Source of the DNA: Aliiglaciecola sp. CAU 1673
GTDB taxonomy: Bacteria > Pseudomonadota > Gammaproteobacteria > Enterobacterales > Alteromonadaceae
Length of the DNA: 64,000 nucleotides
Direction: 5' to 3'
Assembly (NCBI RefSeq): GCF_029223185.1
Contig: NZ_JARHUG010000010.1
Coordinates: 109,607-173,606 of the forward strand
Shown: in pieces, positions 33,602-41,695 of the stretch
Layout of the letters: the number at the start of each line of letters is the position of its first letter
How positions within the stretch are numbered: the stretch's first letter is position 1
Position numbers and translations under genes: made by a program
Notes under the pieces: generated by a model
What the model was told of the DNA's origin: nothing
Database searches by the model: none
The model's input: only the letters and a program-made list of their open reading frames with translations

Positions 33602-34297
33602 TGGTATCAAGCGGATTAGAAAATAACCTTGAATGGCGCCGACAATACTCCCCGCCACAAAACAGATGAAGATAACTGTTATACCCTGCAATAGTGGTCC
33701 CGCGCCCCAAGGAACAAGATCCATCCCTACAAAAATAGCCAACATACCCAATCCCCAGGCCAATGCATTGGCAATCAGCCATCGGTTTGCTTTATCAAAA
33801 TACCGACGCAACACCAGCCATTGTGCAAACCCAAGAATGGGTCCGGTTACCAATCCCAACACAACAGCCAGGCCATACTGAAGGTACACAGGAAGTTCCT
33901 GGCTTACAGACTCTGGCGAAGAAAGATTACTCAGTCCCATCAATGTGCTCGGGATCATGCCAATCATCCAGGCAATACCCGCGCCTATGGCCGTTGCCCA
34001 AACCCAAGCGCGAACAGGAATTTCGGGGACGAAAGCACGCAAAGGAATCGACTGTGCAATCCCCACCACAACGCCTTCCAAAACAGTTCCCATCAAAATC
34101 GCCAGCAAGGCAGCGAGCAGCAGAGAAGAGAGACTATCCGCTGCAAATAAAGTCGCACCATATCCCGCCAATATCAATGTTCCACCAAGGCCAATAGCCT
34201 CTGCTAATCCGTTAGCCAGGATCCAGTGCTTGTAGAAGGTAAAACGTTTCTTAATCACAGAATAAGTATTGCTCCAGCGTTGCTCAACACCGGCCAA
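33590..34297 (-). CDS. Hypothetical polytopic membrane protein
   Basis: A 235-aa protein with about six hydrophobic segments and repeated Gly-rich helices (AEAIGLGGTLILAGYG; GLVTGPILGFAQWLVLRR). The start is uncertain: only TTG 34297 precedes the first helix and no Shine-Dalgarno sequence is visible. The family is not recognised. It ends 12 bp into the thioredoxin gene and begins 12 bp after the end of the hybrid kinase gene on the same strand. Confidence 0.7.
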   Translation of the reverse strand: MAGVEQRWSNTYSVIKKRFTFYKHWILANGLAEAIGLGGTLILAGYGATLFAADSLSSLLLAALLAILMGTVLEGVVVGIAQSIPLRAFVPEIPVRAWVWATAIGAGIAWMIGMIPSTLMGLSNLSSPESVSQELPVYLQYGLAVVLGLVTGPILGFAQWLVLRRYFDKANRWLIANALAWGLGMLAIFVGMDLVPWGAGPLLQGITVIFICFVAGSIVGAIQGYFLIRLIPLGQ

Positions 34298-34309
34298 AAC
34301 AGGTTAGGT

Positions 34310-36610
34310 TTATGAGGAAAATTTGTTGATGCAGTCTTTTATCTCATCCAACTTAAACGGCTTACTGATAACCTCGCAAACACCCAATTCGATCATTTCT
34401 GTTACTGAGTTTTCCGCTGTATATCCGGAAGCGACCACGACTTTTACATTGGGGTTTATTTTCTTCATTTCCATGAATGTATCCTTCCCATTCATTATTG
34501 GCATTATCATATCCAGAATCACCAGATCAATTTTATCCCGATGTTCTTGATATAACCCGATAGCCTCCGCACCATCAGAAGCAAAAACACTTTGATGCCC
34601 CAACACCTTTAGAAAAGAAGCAAACAATTCCCGAATATCAGGTTCATCATCAACGAACATAACGGTTTTCGATTCCATTAATGTATCGTTATTCCTCTGT
34701 TCTGTTGATTCAGTTTGATATTTGACTGATTCAGCCAGAGGCAAAAATACAGAAAAACAAGAACCCATGCCGATTTTACTATCAACCTCAATATAGCCTC
34801 CCAGCTGTTTGAAAGCGCCGTAGGCGGATGCGAGTCCCATCCCCGTCCCTTTTCCTACCTCTTTGGTAGTAAAAAAAGGCTCAAACAGTCTAGGGAGATC
34901 TTCCTCGGATATGCCACATCCTGTGTCTCTAAAGTCTATTCTGATATATTCGTTCTTTGACTGGTTACTTACAGCATCTTCAACGTTGACAGCTGCGATC
35001 TTGACCGCTTTTGTCGAAATTGAAATACATCCACCATTTTTTATGGCATCTCGAGCATTCAGACCAAGGTTTAAGAAAGCATTCTGAACAAGAGAATTAT
35101 CGCCATTAACGTAAAATTGCTCTGAGTTCAAACTCAGTCGAATATCCACCTTCTTATCAATGGAGCGGCGAAGTAATTCCACCAAGTCTTCAAGTAATTG
35201 GTTTATGTCTACAATTTCCAGTTTCAAACTCTTCTTTCTGGAGAATGCGAGCAATTGATTGGTCAGGCTGGTAGAATGCTCAGCGGCAGTAATGATTTTA
35301 TTCACATACTCAATCAGGTCTGAATGCTGTAGTTCGTCTTTGAGTAGTTCGGCAAAGCCCATGATAGTAGCTAACTGGTTATTAAAGTCGTGAGCTACGC
35401 CACCTGCAAGTTGACCAACAGCCTCCATCTTTTGAGAGTGTCTTAGCTCTTCTTCGAGTCTTTTTCGTTCAGTAATATCAATATGCGAACCGACCATTCT
35501 GACAGGACATCCTTGATCATCTTTCAAGATGGAAGCATGGGCAAACATCCACCGATAGCTGCCATCTTTATGACGAAATCGAAACTCGGCCTCATAATTT
35601 TCTGAACCGTCCTCGATGCTTTTTTGGGCTTGCTCCAACGCACCATCAACATCGTCAGGGTGAACGCGACTTTGCCACTCGTTGAAATCGTTTTCTATTT
35701 CATTTTCGGTGTAGCCGATCTGGCTTTTATATTCTTTTGAGTATGTCACTCTATTGTTGGTTAAATCCCAGTCCCAAAGGCCAACATTAGCCGCCTTAAT
35801 GGATTCATTTAGCCTTAACAAAGTGTCTTTAAGCTCTTGCTCGGCCTTTTTACGTGCTGAAATGTCGCGTGTCGTACAGTACAGTACTGAACGGTCTTCA
35901 ATCACTACAGGAACGGCGCTAACTTCTACTGTTGCGGTGGTGCCATCTTGCCGTCGATGTACTGTTTCGAATTGAACGCGTCTATTCCCAGAAAATATTT
36001 CTTCTATTAATGAAATAAGCTCTTCTTGACTAAACTGTGCGTCCCATTGCCCTACATGCATACCGATTGCCTGGTCACGCTCATAACCAATCATTTCACA
36101 CCAGGAATCACTTGCCTCTTCCACATAACCTTGTGCATTAACAATGCACATACCATCACTTGTATTTCGTAGTAATTCTTTATAACGGTTTGTTTGTTGG
36201 CGAAGCGCTTCTTCCAGGTTCTTTTGATGCGATACATCATGAAAATTGATGATTACGTGTGTCAACATGTCATTGGCATCGAAACACGGGTTGGCTGTTA
36301 CCAGAACCCAGACACAATGTTGATGCATCGGGCTGATAATGCCCAAAACCATGTTTTCCAGACTTTTGTCGCTGGACAATACTCTGGAGACAGGATAATC
36401 CTCAATTTTTAGTGGCTGATAATGCTCATCAATAAACTGCCAGGTAGGATCAAGCGCATCGCGTCCATGCATTTGATCCATGGTTAGTCCTAAAAGCTCG
36501 GCAGCCCTCGGATTGCTGTAAAGAATTCGACTATCAGGAGCATGAACAACCACCCCGGTATGGAGTGACTGAAGAATGGACTCTTCAGAGATTAAACCTG
36601 TATCTGACAT
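34310..36610 (-). CDS. Hybrid histidine kinase with three PAS domains and a receiver
   Basis: A 766-aa soluble sensor kinase: PAS 1 (about 8-130), PAS 2 (about 140-260), PAS 3 with PAC (about 270-390; WRVHPDDVD-like region and GSYRWMFAHASI), HisKA with phospho-His in GGVAHDFNNQLATIMG (about 410), HATPase (FRDTGCGISEEDLPRLFEPFF; GKGTGMGLA) and a C-terminal receiver (645-766) with Asp700 in VILDMIMPIMNG and Lys in SKPF. It has no transmembrane segment and so senses an internal signal. No separate output regulator lies next to it. Confidence 0.93.
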   Translation of the reverse strand: MSDTGLISEESILQSLHTGVVVHAPDSRILYSNPRAAELLGLTMDQMHGRDALDPTWQFIDEHYQPLKIEDYPVSRVLSSDKSLENMVLGIISPMHQHCVWVLVTANPCFDANDMLTHVIINFHDVSHQKNLEEALRQQTNRYKELLRNTSDGMCIVNAQGYVEEASDSWCEMIGYERDQAIGMHVGQWDAQFSQEELISLIEEIFSGNRRVQFETVHRRQDGTTATVEVSAVPVVIEDRSVLYCTTRDISARKKAEQELKDTLLRLNESIKAANVGLWDWDLTNNRVTYSKEYKSQIGYTENEIENDFNEWQSRVHPDDVDGALEQAQKSIEDGSENYEAEFRFRHKDGSYRWMFAHASILKDDQGCPVRMVGSHIDITERKRLEEELRHSQKMEAVGQLAGGVAHDFNNQLATIMGFAELLKDELQHSDLIEYVNKIITAAEHSTSLTNQLLAFSRKKSLKLEIVDINQLLEDLVELLRRSIDKKVDIRLSLNSEQFYVNGDNSLVQNAFLNLGLNARDAIKNGGCISISTKAVKIAAVNVEDAVSNQSKNEYIRIDFRDTGCGISEEDLPRLFEPFFTTKEVGKGTGMGLASAYGAFKQLGGYIEVDSKIGMGSCFSVFLPLAESVKYQTESTEQRNNDTLMESKTVMFVDDEPDIRELFASFLKVLGHQSVFASDGAEAIGLYQEHRDKIDLVILDMIMPIMNGKDTFMEMKKINPNVKVVVASGYTAENSVTEMIELGVCEVISKPFKLDEIKDCINKFSS

Positions 36611-36841
36611 CTGTATAAGAGCCTTGTATGAACGACTTATCCAGTCAACAATAACACTAAGCCAGGTTGTTCATTTTTGACAATTGAAATTGTTGAGACT
36701 GACCGATAAATGTTTGCCGCAAAACATCATCCGTTATCGCCGAAATAGATGAGTCCTCTAAACAATGGTCTCGCTCTTAAAGGCATTCATAATTGTCATG
36801 TTCAACAACGACCATCTTGCGCATTTTTTAACCACAAATAG

Positions 36842-36870
36842 CTGCCAACGGCATTAGATTTCTGTATAAT
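36842..36870 (+). promoter_or_regulatory. Putative promoter of rimO
   Basis: A consensus -10 box TATAAT (36865-36870) is preceded 17 bp upstream by a partial -35 (CTGCCA). It lies about 75 bp before the rimO ATG in a gap otherwise without signals. Confidence 0.55.
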
Positions 36871-36944
36871 CCGCCGACTTTTTTACCGCCCCAGCTATGC
36901 TTGTCAATTTTGGGGCGTTTGGTAGCCCAACTCAGCGAGAGACT

Positions 36945-38378
36945 ATGACTGTAGAGACCTTTACTCCCAATAAAACCACTACCCTGGACACGCCCAAAAA
37001 GGTGCTGGCCGAACAGGCCGAAAGCGCAAAGGCAATGCAAGGCCAGGAGATGGAAATTGCCGGGGGTAACCGTATTGGTTTTATCTCGTTGGGTTGCCCC
37101 AAGAACCTGGTGGACTCAGAACGGATCCTTACCCAGCTGCGCACCGAAGGTTATGAGGTAGTCAACACCTATAACGATGCGGATCTGGTCATTGTCAACA
37201 CCTGCGGCTTTATCGACTCTGCCGTGCAGGAATCCCTGGATACTATCGGCGAGGCCCTGGCCGAAAACGGCAAGGTCATTGTGACCGGCTGTTTGGGCGT
37301 TAAAGAAGACGAAATCCGTGAAGTGCATCCCAATGTGCTGGCCATTACCGGCCCCCATGCCTATGAGTCTGTGGTGGACCAAGTGCATGGCTTTTTACCC
37401 AAGCCCGAGCACAACCCCTTTATTAACCTGGTGCCGGATCATGGTGTAAAACTTACGCCGCGCCATTTTGCTTACCTGAAGATATCCGAAGGCTGCAACC
37501 ATCGCTGTACCTTCTGCATTATCCCGTCCATGCGTGGCGATTTGGTCAGCCGTCCTATTGGTGAAGTGCTGGATGAAGCGCAGCGTTTAAAGGCCGCCGG
37601 TGTCAAAGAGCTATTGATCATTTCCCAGGACACCAGCGCCTATGGCGTGGATGTAAAGCACCAAACCGGTTTCTGGAACGGTATGCCGGTGAAAACCGAT
37701 ATGTACAAGCTGTGTGAAAAGCTCGGTGAAATGGGCATTTGGGTACGTTTGCATTATGTCTACCCCTACCCCCATGTGGACAAGGTGATTCCGCTGATGG
37801 CGGCCGGTAAGGTCCTGCCCTATCTGGATATCCCTTTGCAACACGCCAGCCCAAGAATTTTAAAGCTGATGAAGCGCCCCGCCGCTGCCGAGCGCACCTT
37901 GGAGCGTATCCATGCCTGGCGTGAGGTGTGTCCAGAGCTGGTCATTCGCTCAACCTTTATCGTCGGCTTCCCCGGTGAAACCGAAGAAGATTTCCAGATG
38001 CTGTTGGACTTTTTGGATGAAGCGCAGTTGGACAGAGTCGGCTGCTTTAAATATTCCGATGTGGAAGGGGCCAAGGCCAACGATCTGCCCGATCCGGTCT
38101 CCGAAGAGATTAAGCAGGAGCGTTACGAGCGCTTTATGGAAAAACAGCAGGCCATCAGCACCGCCAAACTGACCAAGCGTATCGGCACCACCATGTGGGT
38201 ACTGATTGATGAAGTGGACGAAGAAGGCGCCATTGGCCGTACTTATGCCGATGCCCCCGAGATCGACGGCGTGGTGTACTTAAACGGTGATACCGAGGTT
38301 AAACCCGGCGATCTAGTGGAAGTGGAAATTGAACACTCCGATGAGTACGATCTTTGGGGTAGCCGGATAGAAGCTTAA
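36945..38378 (+). CDS. rimO: Ribosomal protein S12 methylthiotransferase RimO
   Basis: A 477-aa radical-SAM enzyme that methylthiolates the Asp88-equivalent of ribosomal protein S12. The MTTase domain cysteines are in [21 protein letters not shown] and TGCLG. The radical-SAM cluster is C184xxxC188xxC191 (CNHRCTFC). The C-terminus carries a TRAM domain (from about residue 400). ATG 36945 has GAGAG upstream; the N-terminal extension of about 40 residues before [10 protein letters not shown] is longer than in E. coli. Confidence 0.96.
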   Translation: MTVETFTPNKTTTLDTPKKVLAEQAESAKAMQGQEMEIAGGNRIGFISLGCPKNLVDSERILTQLRTEGYEVVNTYNDADLVIVNTCGFIDSAVQESLDTIGEALAENGKVIVTGCLGVKEDEIREVHPNVLAITGPHAYESVVDQVHGFLPKPEHNPFINLVPDHGVKLTPRHFAYLKISEGCNHRCTFCIIPSMRGDLVSRPIGEVLDEAQRLKAAGVKELLIISQDTSAYGVDVKHQTGFWNGMPVKTDMYKLCEKLGEMGIWVRLHYVYPYPHVDKVIPLMAAGKVLPYLDIPLQHASPRILKLMKRPAAAERTLERIHAWREVCPELVIRSTFIVGFPGETEEDFQMLLDFLDEAQLDRVGCFKYSDVEGAKANDLPDPVSEEIKQERYERFMEKQQAISTAKLTKRIGTTMWVLIDEVDEEGAIGRTYADAPEIDGVVYLNGDTEVKPGDLVEVEIEHSDEYDLWGSRIEA

Positions 38379-38400
38379 TCCCTGCAAAGTTGACGAAGAA

Positions 38401-38423
38401 CGCCGCTTTTGCGGCGTTTTTTT
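38401..38423 (+). terminator. Terminator of rimO
   Basis: A perfect CGCCGC/GCGGCG stem with a TTTT loop is followed by seven T residues, 22 bp past the rimO stop. Confidence 0.92.
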
Positions 38424-38586
38424 ATCTGTTTGTCTGAACTAGCTCAGACCTAATCTGCCCCTTAGCTCAGAACGATAAGATGATTTCCACTCCCTTGGTA
38501 ATCTAAACAACGCTGTCCTTATCCCTGCTAGAATATGGTTCAAACCAATTCGGCCAGCAAGTAACTAACTGCGACTGATAACGGAT

Positions 38587-39276
38587 ATGCACCCCACCTG
38601 CCAAAATTGCCAAGCTATCCTCACAGAAAACGCAAAGTATTGTGCAAAGTGTGGGCAGAGTACAAAAAGCCATAGACGGCCTTTTATGCCCTTTGTAAAA
38701 GAGGCGATTCACGAGCTTTTAGATATCGATGGACGCTTGTCGCTTACCTTGAAAACCCTGGTCATAAAACCAGGTCTTGCGTCATATGAATATGATCAGG
38801 GGATGCGGGTGAAATACACGCCGCCGCTGCGCCTCTATTTGGTCGTCAGCGTAATATTTTTCCTACTGTTTTCCAGCTTCCAGCAAGCATTTACTGGTCA
38901 GGAAGGTTATTCAGCATCCTCAATTGATCTTTATTCCAAAGCAATGTTCATTTTGTTCCCGCTTTTTGCCCTCTATGTAAAGGCAATGTATCCAAGCAGT
39001 TACCTGGTGTCGAATATCGTTTTTTCCCTGCATCTTCATAGTGTGAGCTATTTGGCTTTGATTCTAATCGGCCCACTGGAGGTATTAGAAAGTCAACACC
39101 AAGCATTCTTAGCACTACAAGCACCAATCCTTTTATACTTACTGTGGTATTTTGTTAAGGCGTTTAAAACCATGTACCAAGCATCATGGTTTGTCACAGC
39201 TTGTAAGTCTTTCTTTGTTTACCTGATTTACATGGCGACCTTGGGTCTGGTATTTGATGTGATATTGCCGACTTGA
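38587..39276 (+). CDS. DUF3667 membrane protein with zinc ribbon
   Basis: A 229-aa protein with an N-terminal zinc ribbon (Cys5, Cys8, Cys19, Cys22 in CQNCQAIL and YCAKCGQ), a short cytoplasmic linker with LDIDGRLSLTLKTLVIKPG, and about four or five membrane helices. This order is that of the DUF3667 family, whose function is unknown. It is AT-richer than its neighbours and lies alone between terminator and gap. Confidence 0.8.
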   Translation: MHPTCQNCQAILTENAKYCAKCGQSTKSHRRPFMPFVKEAIHELLDIDGRLSLTLKTLVIKPGLASYEYDQGMRVKYTPPLRLYLVVSVIFFLLFSSFQQAFTGQEGYSASSIDLYSKAMFILFPLFALYVKAMYPSSYLVSNIVFSLHLHSVSYLALILIGPLEVLESQHQAFLALQAPILLYLLWYFVKAFKTMYQASWFVTACKSFFVYLIYMATLGLVFDVILPT

Positions 39277-39428
39277 TAGACGATTGCTTGGTGAGCAGAA
39301 AATGGTTCTAGCTGTTTAGCAAGACCGTTAATCGAATGTAATCTTTATCTCAAATCTTAAGAACACAGGCCACAACAAAGCCATAAAATCTGCTTGCAAA
39401 CGGGACGTTATGCGTGAAAGGAAGGGGC

Positions 39429-39551
39429 GTGAAAGATAATGACTATAAAACGCTGGTAGCAGGTAAGAGTGCTCTTTCTAAACTGGAGTTTAATGCGTCA
39501 GGCGAAGGAACGACCTACATTCAGTTTCCGTTGCTCCTTCCAAAGTTGTAA
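39429..39551 (+). CDS. Possible 40-aa small ORF
   Basis: A GTG at 39429 is preceded by AGGAAGG at a suitable distance, and the frame runs 40 codons to TAA 39549-39551. The peptide is moderately hydrophobic toward the end (YIQFPLLLPKL). I do not recognise it; the rest of the 39277-39555 gap shows no other signal. Confidence 0.22.
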   Translation: MKDNDYKTLVAGKSALSKLEFNASGEGTTYIQFPLLLPKL

Positions 39552-39555
39552 CTAG

Positions 39556-40230
39556 TCAAATATCAGCAATTTCCGGCCTCTCCCAATAAAAGGTCCCAAA
39601 TAGCCAATCAGCTAGCGGAAAGGTTAGATTAAAGTTCTTCTTATGCATTAAATCAGGCCGGTGATGCAATTGATGCAGACGGCGCATATGGCCAATCCAG
39701 GGCAACTTGAGAAGAGGATGATCGTAGCGAAGATGGTCACAAAAATGAAAAAATTCATAGCCGAGGTAGCCCATCATTAAACCGGCGGCAAGCAGATTGC
39801 CCCAGGGTGCTCCCAGCACGCTATTAACCACCCAGCCTGCCAGCAAACCCACTACTGCAGTGACCAGCACCAGCCAGGCCGGAAACAGGGTTACCCGCCA
39901 GTCGCGATGGTCATCCGGCACCAAATGCCGATGGTCAAAGAAATGATGGTGATCGCCGGTATGGCGCTGATAGAAGAGCCTGCCGATAACCGTGCGCCGA
40001 TGGCCCAGATAGCGATGCACAGTGTATTCAATCAGATTCCACAGCAGCAACACCGCGATTAAGGCCAGCCCCTGCTGCCAGCCAAACACCGCCACAGCCT
40101 GCAGTTGCCAGGCAATATAGACAATGCCCACCACAGCCACAAAGCCCATATGCAGATAGCCGTTATACCTGGGGCTGATGGCAGAGCGATATTGACGGCG
40201 AAACGCTTCAATGCTGCGGATGTTATTCAT
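39556..40230 (-). CDS. Fatty-acid hydroxylase / sterol desaturase family membrane protein
   Basis: A 224-aa membrane protein with the three His clusters of the diiron hydroxylase superfamily: HRYLGH (about 72-77), HTGDHHHF (about 90-97) and HMRRLHQLHHR near residue 185. These coordinate a diiron centre that hydroxylates or desaturates lipids. Several hydrophobic helices lie between. The substrate is not deducible; carotenoid, sterol and fatty-acid hydroxylases share these motifs. Confidence 0.85.
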   Translation of the reverse strand: MNNIRSIEAFRRQYRSAISPRYNGYLHMGFVAVVGIVYIAWQLQAVAVFGWQQGLALIAVLLLWNLIEYTVHRYLGHRRTVIGRLFYQRHTGDHHHFFDHRHLVPDDHRDWRVTLFPAWLVLVTAVVGLLAGWVVNSVLGAPWGNLLAAGLMMGYLGYEFFHFCDHLRYDHPLLKLPWIGHMRRLHQLHHRPDLMHKKNFNLTFPLADWLFGTFYWERPEIADI

Positions 40231-40363
40231 AAAAGCCTTACCCTCAAATTCATCCCATTATTTCAGCCATTAACACCAATGGACAGTCTGCCCTAACGCT
40301 GACGCTATACCACTCGTTTCCCTTATCCAGGCAGACTTGTGCAATAGGCAACGGATACGCTGC

Positions 40364-40399
40364 CCAATATCTGGTGAATTTGACCAATTATCTGGTCAA
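40364..40399. promoter_or_regulatory. Direct repeats with an inverted-repeat core
   Basis: CCAATATCTGGTGAA (40364-40378) recurs as CCAATTATCTGGTCAA (40384-40399), about 20 bp apart. The second copy contains TGACCA-n6-TGGTCA. It lies in the divergent region between the hydroxylase and the CPBP protease genes and looks like a tandem regulator site. The rest of 40231-40534 shows only AT-rich sequence. Confidence 0.45.
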
Positions 40400-40638
40400 C
40401 CTCCTAAGGCCACGCCTAAGACAAGATATAACCTCTTAATTTATATAAATAATTAATTTGTCATCTGTTGTGCACTTAAATGGTCGCGTTCGCGCACAGG
40501 ACACATCAGTGGAACAACGAATAACAACAGAGGAATGCAACGAAACAGATCTTTTTAAACCCTACAGGCCAGCTACGTAACGGTTGGTGGATCATCATCT
40601 TTATCGCCGTACTGGGCGCCTCAAAACTCCTTTATGGC

Positions 40639-41406
40639 GTGATCAGAACCCTGTTAAACGACATGAATATTGCCGAACAATGGCAAGAACCCCTGCCTTT
40701 TGTTCTGCTTTTACTGGTGACCTGGATCTGCACCGCATTAAAAAGGCAGCCCCTCAGTAGCGTCGGCCTCAAACTGAATGGACGTTGGTGGAGTGAGTTT
40801 TCCATCGGCACAGGGCTTGGCATCGGCCAACTGGCCCTGATCTCTTTGATCCTTTGGTCTATGGGAGGCGTGCACTTTGCGCTAAATACTGACGCCGGTG
40901 CACAGATGCTTATCACTGGATTGTATATGTTTTTATTCGGAGCCTTGTTCGAAGAACTGCTGCACCGGGGCTTTTTATTCCAGCGTTTACTCGACGGCAT
41001 CGGTATTTGGCCGGCACAAATATTGGTAGCCCTGATTTTTGCCGCGGGGCATTGGGATAACCCCAATATGGACGGTATGACCAAGGTAATAGCCAGTATC
41101 GAATTGGCGCTGGCTTCGTTAATGCTTGGCCTGGCCTATATCCGTACCCGCAGCTTGGGTTTAGCAGTGGGCCTTCATCTGGGCTGGAATTTTGCACAGG
41201 GTAGCCTGTTTGGCTTTGCGGTTAGTGGTCATCAGCAATCCGGGTTGCTGACACCGCAATTAACCGACCTGCCGCAGTGGATAAGTGGCGGCAACTTTGG
41301 CTTGGAAGCGGGTGCTCTGGCGATTATCGCCGACCTGTTGGTGCTGCTGGCTCTTTATCGCTGGCGTGGCACGGTTCAGTACAAGCTGCAACCGGCCTTT
41401 GCTTGA
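40639..41406 (+). CDS. CPBP-family intramembrane protease, N-terminus possibly frameshifted
   Basis: A membrane glutamic protease of the CAAX/Rce1-like CPBP family. Motifs: EELLHRG (Glu105-Glu106...Arg110), FAAGHW, and HLGWNFAQG. These enzymes process prenylated or small peptide substrates, and some confer bacteriocin immunity. The GTG at 40639 starts mid-helix. The frame is open upstream to 40525 and encodes a likely first helix (NPTGQLRNGWWIIIFIAVLG), but contains no good start codon. An ATG at 40535 in another frame would join after one missing T in the T5 run at 40552-40556. The true protein is probably about 289 aa. Confidence 0.78.
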   Translation: MIRTLLNDMNIAEQWQEPLPFVLLLLVTWICTALKRQPLSSVGLKLNGRWWSEFSIGTGLGIGQLALISLILWSMGGVHFALNTDAGAQMLITGLYMFLFGALFEELLHRGFLFQRLLDGIGIWPAQILVALIFAAGHWDNPNMDGMTKVIASIELALASLMLGLAYIRTRSLGLAVGLHLGWNFAQGSLFGFAVSGHQQSGLLTPQLTDLPQWISGGNFGLEAGALAIIADLLVLLALYRWRGTVQYKLQPAFA

Positions 41407-41505
41407 TTCGGTGGGCGCCGACTGTGCGGCGTCCCTCTTCACTTCCCTGTCACCTGACATATTGTTAACCAGATGTTGACATTTGGTTAAGCTGAAATCA
41501 CAATT

Positions 41506-41519
41506 TGGAAGCGCTTACA
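41506..41519. promoter_or_regulatory. LacI-type operator 1 upstream of GH16
   Basis: TGGAAGCGCTTACA is a near-perfect palindrome around AAGC|GCTT, the core used by many LacI-family sugar regulators. It is 177 bp before the GH16 ATG. Confidence 0.65.
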
Positions 41520-41545
41520 TTTAAAGCGATTTTTATTATCGAAAA

Positions 41546-41559
41546 TGTAAGCGCTTTCA
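41546..41559. promoter_or_regulatory. LacI-type operator 2 upstream of GH16
   Basis: TGTAAGCGCTTTCA repeats the same palindromic core, with its centre 40 bp from operator 1, about four helical turns. No lacI-type gene lies in the window. Confidence 0.68.
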
Positions 41560-41695
41560 TTTGTGTTTATGGCCTTCCCCTCATGTGTGTAGGGGCAAGT
41601 ATTGGTCCCAGAACCGACTTTGAGGGAAAGAGGATCATGAAGAATTCAACACAGGCTTTACAAAAGCCGTTTAATCAACAAAGGAGCATCAACAA

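Noticed and set aside
40554..40560. TTTAAAC, resembling a classical -1 frameshift heptamer, at the CPBP 5' end
   Set aside because: The T-TTA-AAC phase belongs to the CPBP frame, so slippage there would leave rather than enter it. A missing base in the T-run is simpler.
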